Shown here piece after piece: positions 1 to 9,700 of a stretch of 64,000 nt of DNA. The position numbers were made by a program, and so were the translations under genes. Each line of letters starts with the position of its first letter. The first letter of the stretch is position 1. Origin of the DNA: Niabella sp. (lineage in GTDB: Bacteria > Bacteroidota > Bacteroidia > Chitinophagales > Chitinophagaceae); contig JAGIAT010000015.1 of NCBI GenBank assembly GCA_017744715.1, forward strand, positions 1 to 64,000, read 5' to 3'. The notes beneath the pieces were generated by a model. That model made no database searches. It worked only from the letters and a program-made list of their open reading frames with translations, and was not told the DNA's origin.

Positions 1-24
1 GAGGCTTCGGCCTCCCTTTTTTTA
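1..24 (+). terminator. Rho-independent terminator at the left edge
   Basis: GAGGC-TTCG-GCCTC forms a 5-bp stem with a stable TTCG tetraloop, followed on the plus strand by a T-rich tract. It would end a plus-strand gene lying left of the window. The efflux operon also ends towards it on the minus strand, but whether a T tract follows on that side cannot be seen. Confidence 0.75.
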
Positions 25-44
25 TTTACATACATATTTTTACC

Positions 45-80
45 GGACACCAGTAACCTGAAACCTTAAACCTGGAACTG
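45..80. repeat. Intergenic AGTTCCAGGTTTAA-type repeat
   Basis: Read on the minus strand this stretch contains AGTTCCAGGTTTAA followed by GGTTTCAGG. The same words recur in intergenic DNA near 15963-15990 and 48439-48500, which suggests a dispersed short repeat family rather than gene-specific regulation. Confidence 0.45.
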
Positions 81-86
81 CCCTCG

Positions 87-1670
87 TTAATGCATCATCT
101 CTCCCATATCCATTTTTTCCTGCTTTCCTCTTTTCTTTTTAATGAAGAGGATAAAAGGAATACAGATCAGGAACATCAGCCCGAGGTAAAGGAATACGTC
201 CATATAAGAAAGTACGGTAGCCTGCTTGGTTACGGTAAAATCGAGGATCTTATGCGCCGACTCCAGGGCCGCATCCGGCGTCATTCCTTTTGCGGTAAAA
301 CTGTGTTGCAGGGCGCTTACACGTTGCTGTACATTCAGGTCGTTCACATCCAGTTTCGATACCAGGTCGTTGCGGTAAAGCATATTCCGGTTGGCAATAA
401 ACGTAGTAATCGCCGCCACCCCGAAAGAGCCTCCGAGCTGCCGCATCATTCCTGTAAACGCTGCGCCCTGGCCAATTTCCTGACCTTTAAGGGTAGACAA
501 TGCCAGCGTGGTAATGGGAATGAACAACAATCCCAGCCCTACCCCGCGCACAATCAGCATCCAGAAAAACGCGTCTTTCCCGGTATCCGGTGTAATGATC
601 CGGTATCCCCAGAAACTATATACAAAGAAGAGGAACAATCCCGTAGCTACCAGGTACTGCTGGGGAATGCCTTTAGCGATCATCCGACCGATAAAGGGCA
701 TCATAAATGCCGTGGCCAGGGTGGCGGGTATCATCAGCATCCCCGCCTGTAGCGCCGTCCACCCCAGGATACTTTGGGTATACAGCGGTACAATAAACGT
801 AGAGCCATACAAGCCAAAGCCCAGTATAAAGGACATTACCGTACCAATCCGCAGGTTCCCGTTCTTTAACACCCGTAACTCTACAATAGGATTCTTATAC
901 GTAAGCTCGCGCCAGATAAAAAAGAACAATCCCAAAACCGCTGTAATCGTCAGCACCACAATCACCTTACTGGAAAACCAGTCGTCCTCATGCCCTCTTT
1001 CAAGAATGTATTGCAATGATCCAACAGTAGCACTCAATAAAAAGATACCCAGCCAGTCAATTTCATGTGCGGCTTTTTTTTCTGCATATTTCGGACTGCG
1101 CACAAACTGCAGGGTTAACAGGGTAGCGATAATGCCGAGGGGTATGTTGATATAAAAGATATACGGCCAGCTGAAATTATCAACGATATAGCCACCAAGG
1201 GGCGGGCCCAGTGTTGGACCGGCAATAACGCCCAATCCATAAATTGCCTGAGCCATACCCCGCTTTTCTACAGGATAAGATTCGGTAATGATCGTTTGAG
1301 ACGTTACCAGCAAAGCACCGCCGCCCACACCCTGTAAAAAACGGAAAGCTACCAGCTCCCAGATATTGGAGGCATTTCCACATAAAAAGGAACAAACAGT
1401 AAACAATACAATGGATACGGCAAAATAGTTTCTTCGTCCAAACTGCTGCGAGAGCCAGCTGGTCATCGGAACAATGATCACGTTTCCGATGGCATAAGCC
1501 GTAATCACCCATCCCACTTCAGACAGCGTGGCACCAAGGTTTCCCTTCATGTCGTTCAACGCCACGTTCACAATCGTGCTGTCTACAATTTCCAGCAATG
1601 CGCAAATAATGGCCGTAACCGTAACGATCACACGCCGGGCGCCATATTCTACAAGGGAATCCTGTTGCAT
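87..1670 (-). CDS. DHA2-family (EmrB/QacA-type) MFS drug exporter
   Basis: A 527-residue inner-membrane proton-driven exporter, the usual length for the 14-helix DHA2 subfamily. Visible motifs are LEIVDSTIVNVAL in helix 1, GRR in the loop after helix 2, and the antiporter motif C form GLGVIAGPTLGPPLGG about residues 145-160. It is the last gene of tetR-tolC-hlyD-emrB; with the adaptor and outer-membrane channel upstream it should form a tripartite pump that sends hydrophobic drugs straight out of the cell. A 220-bp gap with no recognisable signal separates it from hlyD. The substrate cannot be inferred. The start MQQDSLVEYG is the only plausible one before the first helix. Confidence 0.93.
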   Translation of the reverse strand: MQQDSLVEYGARRVIVTVTAIICALLEIVDSTIVNVALNDMKGNLGATLSEVGWVITAYAIGNVIIVPMTSWLSQQFGRRNYFAVSIVLFTVCSFLCGNASNIWELVAFRFLQGVGGGALLVTSQTIITESYPVEKRGMAQAIYGLGVIAGPTLGPPLGGYIVDNFSWPYIFYINIPLGIIATLLTLQFVRSPKYAEKKAAHEIDWLGIFLLSATVGSLQYILERGHEDDWFSSKVIVVLTITAVLGLFFFIWRELTYKNPIVELRVLKNGNLRIGTVMSFILGFGLYGSTFIVPLYTQSILGWTALQAGMLMIPATLATAFMMPFIGRMIAKGIPQQYLVATGLFLFFVYSFWGYRIITPDTGKDAFFWMLIVRGVGLGLLFIPITTLALSTLKGQEIGQGAAFTGMMRQLGGSFGVAAITTFIANRNMLYRNDLVSKLDVNDLNVQQRVSALQHSFTAKGMTPDAALESAHKILDFTVTKQATVLSYMDVFLYLGLMFLICIPFILFIKKKRGKQEKMDMGEMMH

Positions 1671-1890
1671 AATTTCGATATCTGTTTATAGTGAATGGTA
1701 AGCTAGCGAGATGTCAATAGTAAAAGTTGTGTATTCCATTCATCCCCTATACTTCCTGGTCACTGCTTTTCCTCTAAGAGGTGAATACCAATGGCGAAAG
1801 ACAAAGCAATACTCGGTTTGTTCCAGCTGTCATTTCCCATTTATCTTACGCTCCTTATCGACTATTGCCCATTAACCTATTCATTGCTTA

Positions 1891-3006
1891 CTAATTAAGA
1901 TGAACATCTACCAGCACATTCATACCGGCACGCAGTTTTTGGATCAGGGAATCATTTTTATTCACAAACTCTATTCTTACCGGTACCCGCTGTACCACTT
2001 TTACAAAGTTGCCGCTGGCGTTATCTGCCGGCAGTAATGCGGAAACAGATCCGGTTGCCGGTGCAAATGAGCTCACTACGCCTTCAAACGGGTGCTTCGG
2101 AAATGCATCCACACTGACTTCAACTTTCTGTCCGGTTACCATCCTCGACAACTGGGTTTCCTTAAAGTTCGCCACCACCCATTTGTCATTGTTCAGGATG
2201 ATACTGAACAGCTGCGCTCCGGCCTGGATAAACTGGCCGGTTTGTACCGGAACTTTAGACACCACGCCATCTTCATGTGCTATGATCGCGGCATAGCTCA
2301 GGTTAAGCTTCGCATTTTCAACATCTACTTCCCGCTGGTGTGCGGTTGCGGATGTAACGCCAATTTCCTTGGAAGTGGCGTTTGTCTGAGAGCTCACTGC
2401 CCCGGTTTGTGCGGTTGCCTGTCCCCGCTGCTCCTTCAGGATCGCAAGCTGCCGGTCGGCAGTTTGCTTTGCCGCAAGGGCCTGTTCATATTGTTGCTGG
2501 GTAATGGAATGATCTTTGATCAGGTTCTCATAGCGTTTCAGATCTTCCGTAGTGCGCCATACATTTACTTTAGCCGCCTCTATCTGCGCATCGGCGGTAG
2601 CAACGGCCGCATTGGCCGTACTGATGCTTTTATGAGCCGCTTCTGTTCCCGCCCGGGCGGCATCTACATTGCTCCGTGCAGTAGCCAGGGCGGCTTCCGC
2701 CTGCTCCAGCGCCATTTTCAAATCTCTTGTATCCAGCAACACCAGGGTATCGCCCTTGTGTACAAACTGGTTATCTTTTACGCGCACTTCAGCGATGTAC
2801 CCGGAGATCTTTGAAATAACCGGATTTACATTGGCCGCCACCTGGGCGTCGTCTGTATCTTCATGGTGCTTGCTGTGGATATACGATGTGATCCCAAAAT
2901 AACCACCACCCAATACCAGTATTGCAAGTATGATAAAGAATACAGGGCTTCTTTTTTTCTTTTGATTTGTTTCGTTTGATTGGTCCTGAACTTGTCCGTT
3001 TGCCAT
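1891..3006 (-). CDS. HlyD/EmrA-family periplasmic adaptor
   Basis: A 371-residue membrane-fusion protein. A charged N-terminus is followed by one membrane anchor (about residues 22-42), then the family motif TDDAQVAANVNPV and the split lipoyl/barrel sequence with DNQFVHKGDTL. An Ala/Gln-rich coiled-coil hairpin covers roughly residues 95-215, and the C-terminal half holds the beta-barrel. It bridges the EmrB-type exporter encoded downstream and the TolC-type channel encoded upstream. It sits 30 bp after tolC. The family call is secure, the drug specificity unknown. Confidence 0.93.
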   Translation of the reverse strand: MANGQVQDQSNETNQKKKRSPVFFIILAILVLGGGYFGITSYIHSKHHEDTDDAQVAANVNPVISKISGYIAEVRVKDNQFVHKGDTLVLLDTRDLKMALEQAEAALATARSNVDAARAGTEAAHKSISTANAAVATADAQIEAAKVNVWRTTEDLKRYENLIKDHSITQQQYEQALAAKQTADRQLAILKEQRGQATAQTGAVSSQTNATSKEIGVTSATAHQREVDVENAKLNLSYAAIIAHEDGVVSKVPVQTGQFIQAGAQLFSIILNNDKWVVANFKETQLSRMVTGQKVEVSVDAFPKHPFEGVVSSFAPATGSVSALLPADNASGNFVKVVQRVPVRIEFVNKNDSLIQKLRAGMNVLVDVHLN

Positions 3007-3036
3007 GGTATAACGATTTATAATAAGCTGTTTAAT

Positions 3037-4374
3037 TTACTCTGCTAATGCGCCCGCGCTTTCCAGCAATTTCTGATAGGCCAGGGCGGCATCGGCCTTT
3101 GCGTTCAATACATTAATCTTTGAAGACAACAATGCTACATTGGCATCCAGCAGGTCGGTGATGGTAACCAGGCTGTTGTCATATTTATTTTTTGTGATGC
3201 GGTAATTTTCTGCTGCCTGTACCAGGGATTTATCATGCACTTCGATCTTTTTCTTTGCCAGCAACGCATTCTGGTAGTCTCTGTTGATTTGCAGGCGGAT
3301 ATTATCGGAAAGCATTTCCTGCGAAGCTGATAATTGCTGCGCCTGTGCTTTTGCTTTTTTAATGGAAGCACCCGTTTTCCAAAGACTGGACAGGTTATAC
3401 TGAACACCAATTCCCCCATTTACGGCATTGGTTACTGTAAGAAATTTAGGAACGTTTACCGCCACATAACCGCCGGTTAATGCCAGCGAAGGCAGGTAAT
3501 TCGCCTTTGCTGCTTTTATTCCCAGGTCCGCTGCTTTTTGCTGGTAGGCCAATGCTTTCATATCCTTGCGGTGTGCTATCGCCTGCTCTTCATAGTAAGT
3601 ATACGAATGCTCTTCCTGCACCTGGTTGATGAACTCCGGATCTACTTCGATCACGGTGCTTTCGGGTAAGCCCAGCAACAGGTCCATATTAACATTGGCA
3701 ATATTATAGTTACTTTGCGCTTCCAGCAGCCGCAATTCAATATCGGAGGTTTGCAGTTGTGCTTTTAACCGGTCGTTGCGGGCCATCAGCCCGTTATTCT
3801 CCAGCCGTATAAAATTCGAATCCCGGCTTTGAGAAGCGGCCAGGTTCTCTTTAATTACGTTGATCACCTGCGCAGCCTTAAAAAGATTGGCATAGGCTTC
3901 AATGAGGTTATACACGATCGCATTCTGATCGCTGCCCGCGCTTAGCTTTTCTGCTTCCAGCAGGTATTTGGCAGACTGGATGCCATATTTAATCTTACCG
4001 CCTGCATATATCGGAAGCGAAAGGCTGGCCATCCCATACATGGCCTGCGAGATCTTCGGCATTCCACCACCGGCACCACCCTCGGATGAGGATTCCTGTT
4101 TTTGCGCCGTTTTCAGATCAATTTTGGCCGTTGTTAAACGCAGATAGGATCCGCTTATTTTAAAGTCTGGCAACTGGCGATCTTTTGCTTCCTCCAGCGC
4201 CGCTGTGGCCTCCAGTATTTTTGCCTGGTCGATCTTTAAATGCTTGCTGCTTTGCAAACCCAGCTCCACCGCTTCCTTTATTGAAAGCCGTTTTACTTCC
4301 TGCGCAGCAAGATGATTGCCCAACACCATAAACGCCAGAAAGAAGGCTGCAATGGCTGTTATTTTTTTATTCAT
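3037..4374 (-). CDS. TolC-family outer-membrane efflux protein
   Basis: A 445-residue protein with a Sec signal peptide ending at HLAAQ and two tandem outer-membrane efflux repeats rich in helical heptads. The first begins at about residue 31 (RLSIKEAVELGLQSS); the second ends near ADAALAYQKLLESAG. A Gly/Ser-rich insertion (about residues 96-110) lies in the first repeat. There is no lipobox, so it is not of the lipoprotein OprM type. It trimerises as the outer-membrane exit duct of the pump encoded by the next two genes and follows tetR by 39 bp. Confidence 0.93.
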   Translation of the reverse strand: MNKKITAIAAFFLAFMVLGNHLAAQEVKRLSIKEAVELGLQSSKHLKIDQAKILEATAALEEAKDRQLPDFKISGSYLRLTTAKIDLKTAQKQESSSEGGAGGGMPKISQAMYGMASLSLPIYAGGKIKYGIQSAKYLLEAEKLSAGSDQNAIVYNLIEAYANLFKAAQVINVIKENLAASQSRDSNFIRLENNGLMARNDRLKAQLQTSDIELRLLEAQSNYNIANVNMDLLLGLPESTVIEVDPEFINQVQEEHSYTYYEEQAIAHRKDMKALAYQQKAADLGIKAAKANYLPSLALTGGYVAVNVPKFLTVTNAVNGGIGVQYNLSSLWKTGASIKKAKAQAQQLSASQEMLSDNIRLQINRDYQNALLAKKKIEVHDKSLVQAAENYRITKNKYDNSLVTITDLLDANVALLSSKINVLNAKADAALAYQKLLESAGALAE

Positions 4375-4413
4375 ATACTAAAATCAGCTTTTACAAGTTA
4401 TACGTTCTTCTAT

Positions 4414-5052
4414 CTATTTATCTGATACCAGCAGGTAACTTCTAACAACGGCTTTCAAATGTATTTTCAGCCGGGGAATGATCACTTTTAAAAACTCGGC
4501 TTCATTATCCGGATCGATCCGGTATTGCTCACATAAAAACCGTTGTGTGTTAAAGGCCTGGTTAATGGTACCAAATACCGTTAAGGCCAGGATGGTGATG
4601 TCTACATTCTTCTTAAAGATCCCGGCCTTGGCCCCGGCCTTTATGGCACTTTTGATCAGGGAGGTATTTTTCAGTTTCAGGCTTTTGACCCCGTCATACA
4701 TCACTTTATTCTTCATCACCCCCTGCTCCCGCACCATTAGTAAATGGAAATGCCGGTTGTCGGCAATGGTATCAATATAGGTTTCAATGATCCGGTCGAT
4801 CTTTTCGGCCGGCGTTACGTCGTGGGCAAAAACGATCTCCTCCAGTTTGCCCCGCATGGTGGTTACATATTTTATAAATATAGCCTCCAGCAGCTTTTCC
4901 TTCGAACCAAAATAATAAGAGATCATGGCTACATTTACGTCGGCAGCCTTTGCTATATCACGAACAGAGGTATTGTCGAACCCTTTGCCTGCAAAGAGCT
5001 TCACCGCCGCCTCCATAATTTCCAGTTGCTTTTGTGTAAATGTTGCTGACAC
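4414..5052 (-). CDS. TetR-family repressor of the efflux operon
   Basis: A 212-residue TetR-type regulator. The helix-turn-helix is TSVRDIAKAADVNVAMISYYF, about residues 27-47, preceded by the usual EAAVKLFAGKGFDN. The reading frame stays open 33 codons further upstream to 5151, but I chose the GTG at 5052 because the homologous region begins there and a promoter with operators lies at 5071-5114, inside the longer version. It heads the operon and probably represses it until a pump substrate binds the C-terminal pocket. The C-terminal ligand domain is too variable to predict the ligand. Confidence 0.88.
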   Translation of the reverse strand: MSATFTQKQLEIMEAAVKLFAGKGFDNTSVRDIAKAADVNVAMISYYFGSKEKLLEAIFIKYVTTMRGKLEEIVFAHDVTPAEKIDRIIETYIDTIADNRHFHLLMVREQGVMKNKVMYDGVKSLKLKNTSLIKSAIKAGAKAGIFKKNVDITILALTVFGTINQAFNTQRFLCEQYRIDPDNEAEFLKVIIPRLKIHLKAVVRSYLLVSDK

Positions 5053-5070
5053 TTTTAAAAATTTCCACCA

Positions 5071-5114
5071 CAAAGATATTAAACACTTGTTTAAAAATTC
5101 AAACACTTGTTTAA
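5071..5114 (-). promoter_or_regulatory. Promoter of the efflux operon with two tandem TetR-type operators
   Basis: On the minus strand a -33 TTTG (5103-5100) and a -7 TATCTTTG (5078-5071) are separated by 21 nt, matching the Bacteroidota consensus TTTG/TAnnTTTG. The inverted repeat TTAAACA-CT-TGTTTAA at 5079-5094 fills the spacer. A second copy with one mismatch at 5099-5114 covers the -33 element. The centres are 20 bp apart, about two helical turns. This geometry fits autorepression by the TetR protein encoded immediately downstream. Confidence 0.8.
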
Positions 5115-5464
5115 TTTTCTGTAAACCGGGTGAAAAATTAACCCACATCAAGTCGTGAGTATCAGCCGTTTACGGATAAATCCAGCTTGGCCATAAAAGC
5201 ATCTTTGGTGCTATTTCATTGAATTACAAATCTGCACACCTTCACTCCGGCGTTTGGAGATCATGCATATCGCCGGTTCCGTAAATTTCGAAACGGCAGC
5301 TAAAAACCGGGGAAAACGGCGCCGGCTACCGGCGTTTGGGTTACCACAAAAAGCCCCGCCGGCAACGGCAATTGCGTTCCTCATTATTCCCATAGCCACA
5401 CGAAGCGGCGAAGACCGGTGTTACCCGGCCGCTGTAAATGCTTTGCGCTTTCGAAATAAATGGA
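5115..5464. other. Intergenic region without recognised gene
   Basis: About 350 bp between the efflux operon promoter and the end of the amidohydrolase gene. Several short open frames cross it, but none has convincing protein character. The word CCGGCGTTTGG occurs twice (near 5248 and 5330). No hairpin with a T tract is evident for the amidohydrolase transcript. Confidence 0.5.
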
Positions 5465-6742
5465 TTATTGCAACTGGTATTTATGCCGGTACCGTTCGTA
5501 CAGTTGTTTATGTTTGTTATTCAGGTCGATCCTCCGCCCCTGAATCAGCGCATCGGTTACCACGCTGCTTTTCATATCCAGGATATCGCCGGTGGCAATG
5601 ACAATATTCGCATCCTTACCGGCTTCCAGCGAGCCGGTCTGGTTTTCAATACCCAGGATCCGTGCCGCATTGAGGGTTACAGCCTGCAAGGCTTCCTCTT
5701 TTGAAAGTCCGTAAGCAGTAGCAGTGCCTGCAAAGAACGCCAGGTTACGGTAACGGCTCGATCCTTCATTGTCGTTGAGCGCGAAAAGCACGCCGGCCTT
5801 CTGCAATATCGCCGGTGTTTTAAAGGGTTGATCCACGTCGTCATCTTCCATCGTAGGCAGGGCATGAATCGAGTTAAGGATCACAGGAATATGATTCTGT
5901 TTCAGCAGGTCTGCCAGCAGGTAACTGTCGCTGCCGCCCACAATCACTACCCGGATACCAAAGGTTTTTGCAAGATCGATGGCCATTAAGATCTGTCTGG
6001 AGATATCGGCGTTAATAAACAGTTGTTGCTTTTGCTCAAACAGCGGCCGCATGGCTTCAAATTTGAGGTTGGTTTCCCGCCGTTCTGTCCCTTTCAGGTA
6101 GGCCTTTGCCTCCCCGAAGAAGGCTTTTAACGCTTCAATCTTTTTCATGTCCTCCTTTACCGGGTCCGAACCGGAGGACCGCGGTGAGCGAAACAATGCC
6201 GGCAGGTTGAGAAACATACCGATATCTGCGGTATACAAGGCGTCTTCCCAGCTCCAGGCATCCAGCTGTACCACGGATGACGTTCCGGTTAGGAAGCGCC
6301 CGGACGGCGCAACATTCGCCAGCAGGATTCCGTTGGACCGGAGTGTGTTGATCACCTTTGAATCGGCGTTGTAGGCTACCACAGACCGCACATCCGGGTT
6401 ATAGTCACCCAGCTCGTAATAATCGTTACTGCCTCTTACACCGCTGAGTATTTCCCGCAATCCAAGATCTGTACTGGTCAGTATCAGCCCGGGGTAAACG
6501 TGTTTTCCCGCAGCATCGATCACCGTGGCTCCGGCAATGTTCTCCGGCCGGTCGCCCACCTTCTGAATCTTACCATCCTTAACAATCACGGTTCCCTGCG
6601 GTATTACCAGACCCGTGCCGGTATGAATGGTGCCGTTATGAATAATGATCGTTCCCGTTTGTTTTTTTGCCGGATAAATATCATCCTGCGCCATTGCAGG
6701 AACGGCTAAAAACAATAAAAAAATGTATATGAAGCGCTTCAT
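5465..6742 (-). CDS. Secreted amidohydrolase-like protein with degenerate metal site
   Basis: A 425-residue protein with a signal peptide (MKRFIYIFLLFLAVPAMAQ) and the amidohydrolase-superfamily layout: N-terminal composite beta-domain (IIHNGTIHTGTG), barrel, and the C-terminal block NAARILGIENQTGSLEAGKDANIVI seen in imidazolonepropionase/dihydroorotase relatives. Where active members have PGxIDxHxH, this protein reads VYPGLILTSTDLGL (about residue 86), so the first two metal-binding histidines are absent. It may be a pseudoenzyme or partner subunit of the larger protein encoded 17 bp upstream, with which it shares an operon. Substrate unknown. Confidence 0.82.
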   Translation of the reverse strand: MKRFIYIFLLFLAVPAMAQDDIYPAKKQTGTIIIHNGTIHTGTGLVIPQGTVIVKDGKIQKVGDRPENIAGATVIDAAGKHVYPGLILTSTDLGLREILSGVRGSNDYYELGDYNPDVRSVVAYNADSKVINTLRSNGILLANVAPSGRFLTGTSSVVQLDAWSWEDALYTADIGMFLNLPALFRSPRSSGSDPVKEDMKKIEALKAFFGEAKAYLKGTERRETNLKFEAMRPLFEQKQQLFINADISRQILMAIDLAKTFGIRVVIVGGSDSYLLADLLKQNHIPVILNSIHALPTMEDDDVDQPFKTPAILQKAGVLFALNDNEGSSRYRNLAFFAGTATAYGLSKEEALQAVTLNAARILGIENQTGSLEAGKDANIVIATGDILDMKSSVVTDALIQGRRIDLNNKHKQLYERYRHKYQLQ

Positions 6743-6759
6743 GGAATATTATTTTATGA

Positions 6760-9700
6760 TTAAAGATCAAATGCATCCACATCCAGCACACCGGCGGACT
6801 GTTCATGTTCCTCGCAATGCAGCACCACCTGTGCCGTGGGTTTAGCAGGCACCGTGGCTGCCCCGTTTTTACCGGCAGACAGCATTTTCTGCAACAGCCG
6901 GTTGCGTTCGGTTGCTGCCTGCACCCGGCCTTCCCGGTCCTGCTCCCGGTTAAAGTAGATGGCCCCGTCTACCAGGGTATACATCGCACGCGCATAAATA
7001 CTCAGGGGATGATCGCTCCACAGCACCAGGTCTGCATCCTTCCCCACTTTAATACTTCCTACGCGGTTATCGATGTGCAGGGCCTTTGCAGGATTGAGTG
7101 TCACCATTTTTAATGCATCCTCTTCAGACACGCCTCCGTATTTGATTGTTTTTGCGGCTTCCTGGTTCAGTCTTCTTGCCATTTCCGCATCATCACTGTT
7201 AATGCATACATTCAGTCCAAGCTGCTGCATGAGTGCCGCATTGTAAGGAATGGCGTCCTGCACCTCGGTCTTATAGGCCCACCAGTCTGAAAACGTGGAT
7301 ACGTTTGCTCCGTGCTGTCGGATACGGTCGGCCACCTTGTACCCTTCAAGTATATGGGTAAAGGTATTGACCTTAAAACCGTACTTCTCTGCTATATGAA
7401 TCAGGCCCAAAATTTCACTTTGCACATAACTGTGACAGGTAATGAACCGCTTGTGATTCAGGATCTCCACCAGCGCATCCAGCTCCAGGTCGCGCCGAAT
7501 GGTTTTATCGCCCGATTTCAGTGCCTTTTCATAATCGCGGGCACGCTGGAAGGCATCGTTCAGCACTTCATATACGCCCATGCGCGTATCCGGGTACCGG
7601 TTATTTCCCTGTGTAACGGTAGTACGTTTTACATTTTCGCCCAATGCAAATTTTATAAACGGATCGGCTCCTTTAAACTTAAGCCCTTCGGCATCTGCGC
7701 CCCAGCGCAGTTTGATCAGCTGGCTTTGTCCGCCAATCGTGTTGGCAGACCCATGCAGGATCTGGGAAGTAGTTACCCCACCGCTCAGCTGGCGGTAAAT
7801 ATTAATATCATCCGGGTTCAGATTGTCACCGATCCTTACTTCCGAGGTAACAGACTGTGCGCCCTCGTTTATCGAAAACACCGCTATATGTGAATGTTCA
7901 TCGATGATACCTGGTGTAAGATGTTTACCGGCACCATCAATCACCCGCGCTCCGGCGGCAGCTATTCCCTTTCCGATCTGTGCAATCTTACCGTTCTTTA
8001 CCAGCACATCTGTTTGCTCCTGTTTGCCGCCGGTTTCATTGGTCCATACGGTAGCACTTTTTATCAGGATGGTTTCCTGCTCCGGCAACCTTGTATTTCC
8101 ATAGCTGCTGAAGGGATATACCACACGGGCTTCGGGCTGTTCCCAAACCTGGCGCGCCGAATCCTTGCCGGCAGCCGTTGTCTTTGTAAGGGTAGCCACC
8201 CAGCTTACCGGTAATCCTTTTTCATTGGCGCCCACACCCTGCCAGCTATCACCATAATTGACCCCACTCAGCCGGATCAGTGCACCTGCCTGTTTGTTTT
8301 CAAAAACAGAATCCTTTTGCCCGGTTCCGATGACTTTGGTAGTAGGTTTTAACGAAAAACTGATTGATACCAGGTTGCCGTCTGAGCTGAATTTGGTGGT
8401 TAATGCTTCATTTGTTTTCACGGTGGCCAGGCTGTTGTTTTTAACTTCCAGCTGGTATTCCGTTACGCCCCCCGCCCCGGTGATCCGTAATGCGTATTGT
8501 CCTGTTAACCCGGTACTGTTCTTTGCATTAATATCGTAGCGCTCGCCCTGGATCCAATTTTCCAGTAAGGTTGTTTTTTCTGCAAACAGCTCTCCGTTTG
8601 TGATCAGGAAATTTGCCAGGTAACCCGGCTCCAGGCGGCCTACCCGATCGGCTATTTTTAAAAATGTGGCCGGAGTGGTCGTTAATGCCTCCAGCGCGGT
8701 TTTTGCCGAAAGTCCCGCCAGAATAGCCTTTCGCAGATTCGGCCAGAAGGTTTTCGGATCCTTCAGGTCTGCAGCGGTTAACGCAAACGGGATTTTTTGC
8801 TTTTCAAAAGTTGCCGGGTTGGTAGGTGCCAGCTCCCAGTGGGCCAGATCTTTCCAGGCAATAAACCGGGCATCTGCCGGGTCCTCTACCTTTTGAGCAT
8901 CCGGAAAATTCAGCGAAAGGATATATGGCGCTTTCGTAGCCGCTATTTCATGTATGCGCTGGTATTCATTTCCCCCTCCTTTGATGATATACTGCACTCC
9001 AAACTCATCGCCCACCTGGTCTGCCCGTAAACCGGCCCATTTATCGGTTGTTTCAAAGATCTGCGGCAGCGCCTGCTGTTCGTTCCAGGCCTCCAGTGTT
9101 TTATTGATCCCTTCTTTCGCCGGCCGGGTTTTGTACCATTGCGCGTCCAGGTAATTTTGCCGCAGCAGTGCTACCGCGCCCATCGTGCTGGAAGGATAGC
9201 TTTGCCTGGAGGAGCCCTTGCTAAATGAATAGAAGGCGGCGGCTCTTTCTTTTATAATGACCAGGTTTTCTTTCTTTGCAGACAACGTGGCTACCACACC
9301 GGTACCCCTTGCAATGCCATCCTTATAATGCGACAGTACGGTTCCAAAGCCCATCTCCCGTAAGGGCTGCGCCTTTCCATCATCGGTGCTGAACAGGTCC
9401 GCCGCATTGGTTTCACTTTTAATAGCCTGGTTCCAGTTATAAGCCCCTTTTGTGGCGCTGCTGAATTGCTGGGGTGCTGTATAGTCGAAAGCGTCTGATG
9501 AGCGCTGCGGTGCAGATATCCCATAATCACTATATATATCAATCAGGGAGGGATATATAAACCTGCCTTTACAGTCGATTACTACGGCATCTGCAGGAGG
9601 AGTGCCGTTACCTACACTGACCACCTTTCCCTCCTTTATAAGCAACGTGGCCTTTTGCAGTGTCGTTGCCGGATCCTTAATAATGGTGGCATTTATAAAA

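Noticed and set aside
90..752. Long plus-strand frame opposite the exporter gene
   Set aside because: It is antisense to a clear MFS protein and has no protein-like composition.
5053..5151. Longer tetR start at 5151
   Set aside because: It would put the promoter and both operators inside the coding sequence; the GTG at 5052 fits the family N-terminus.
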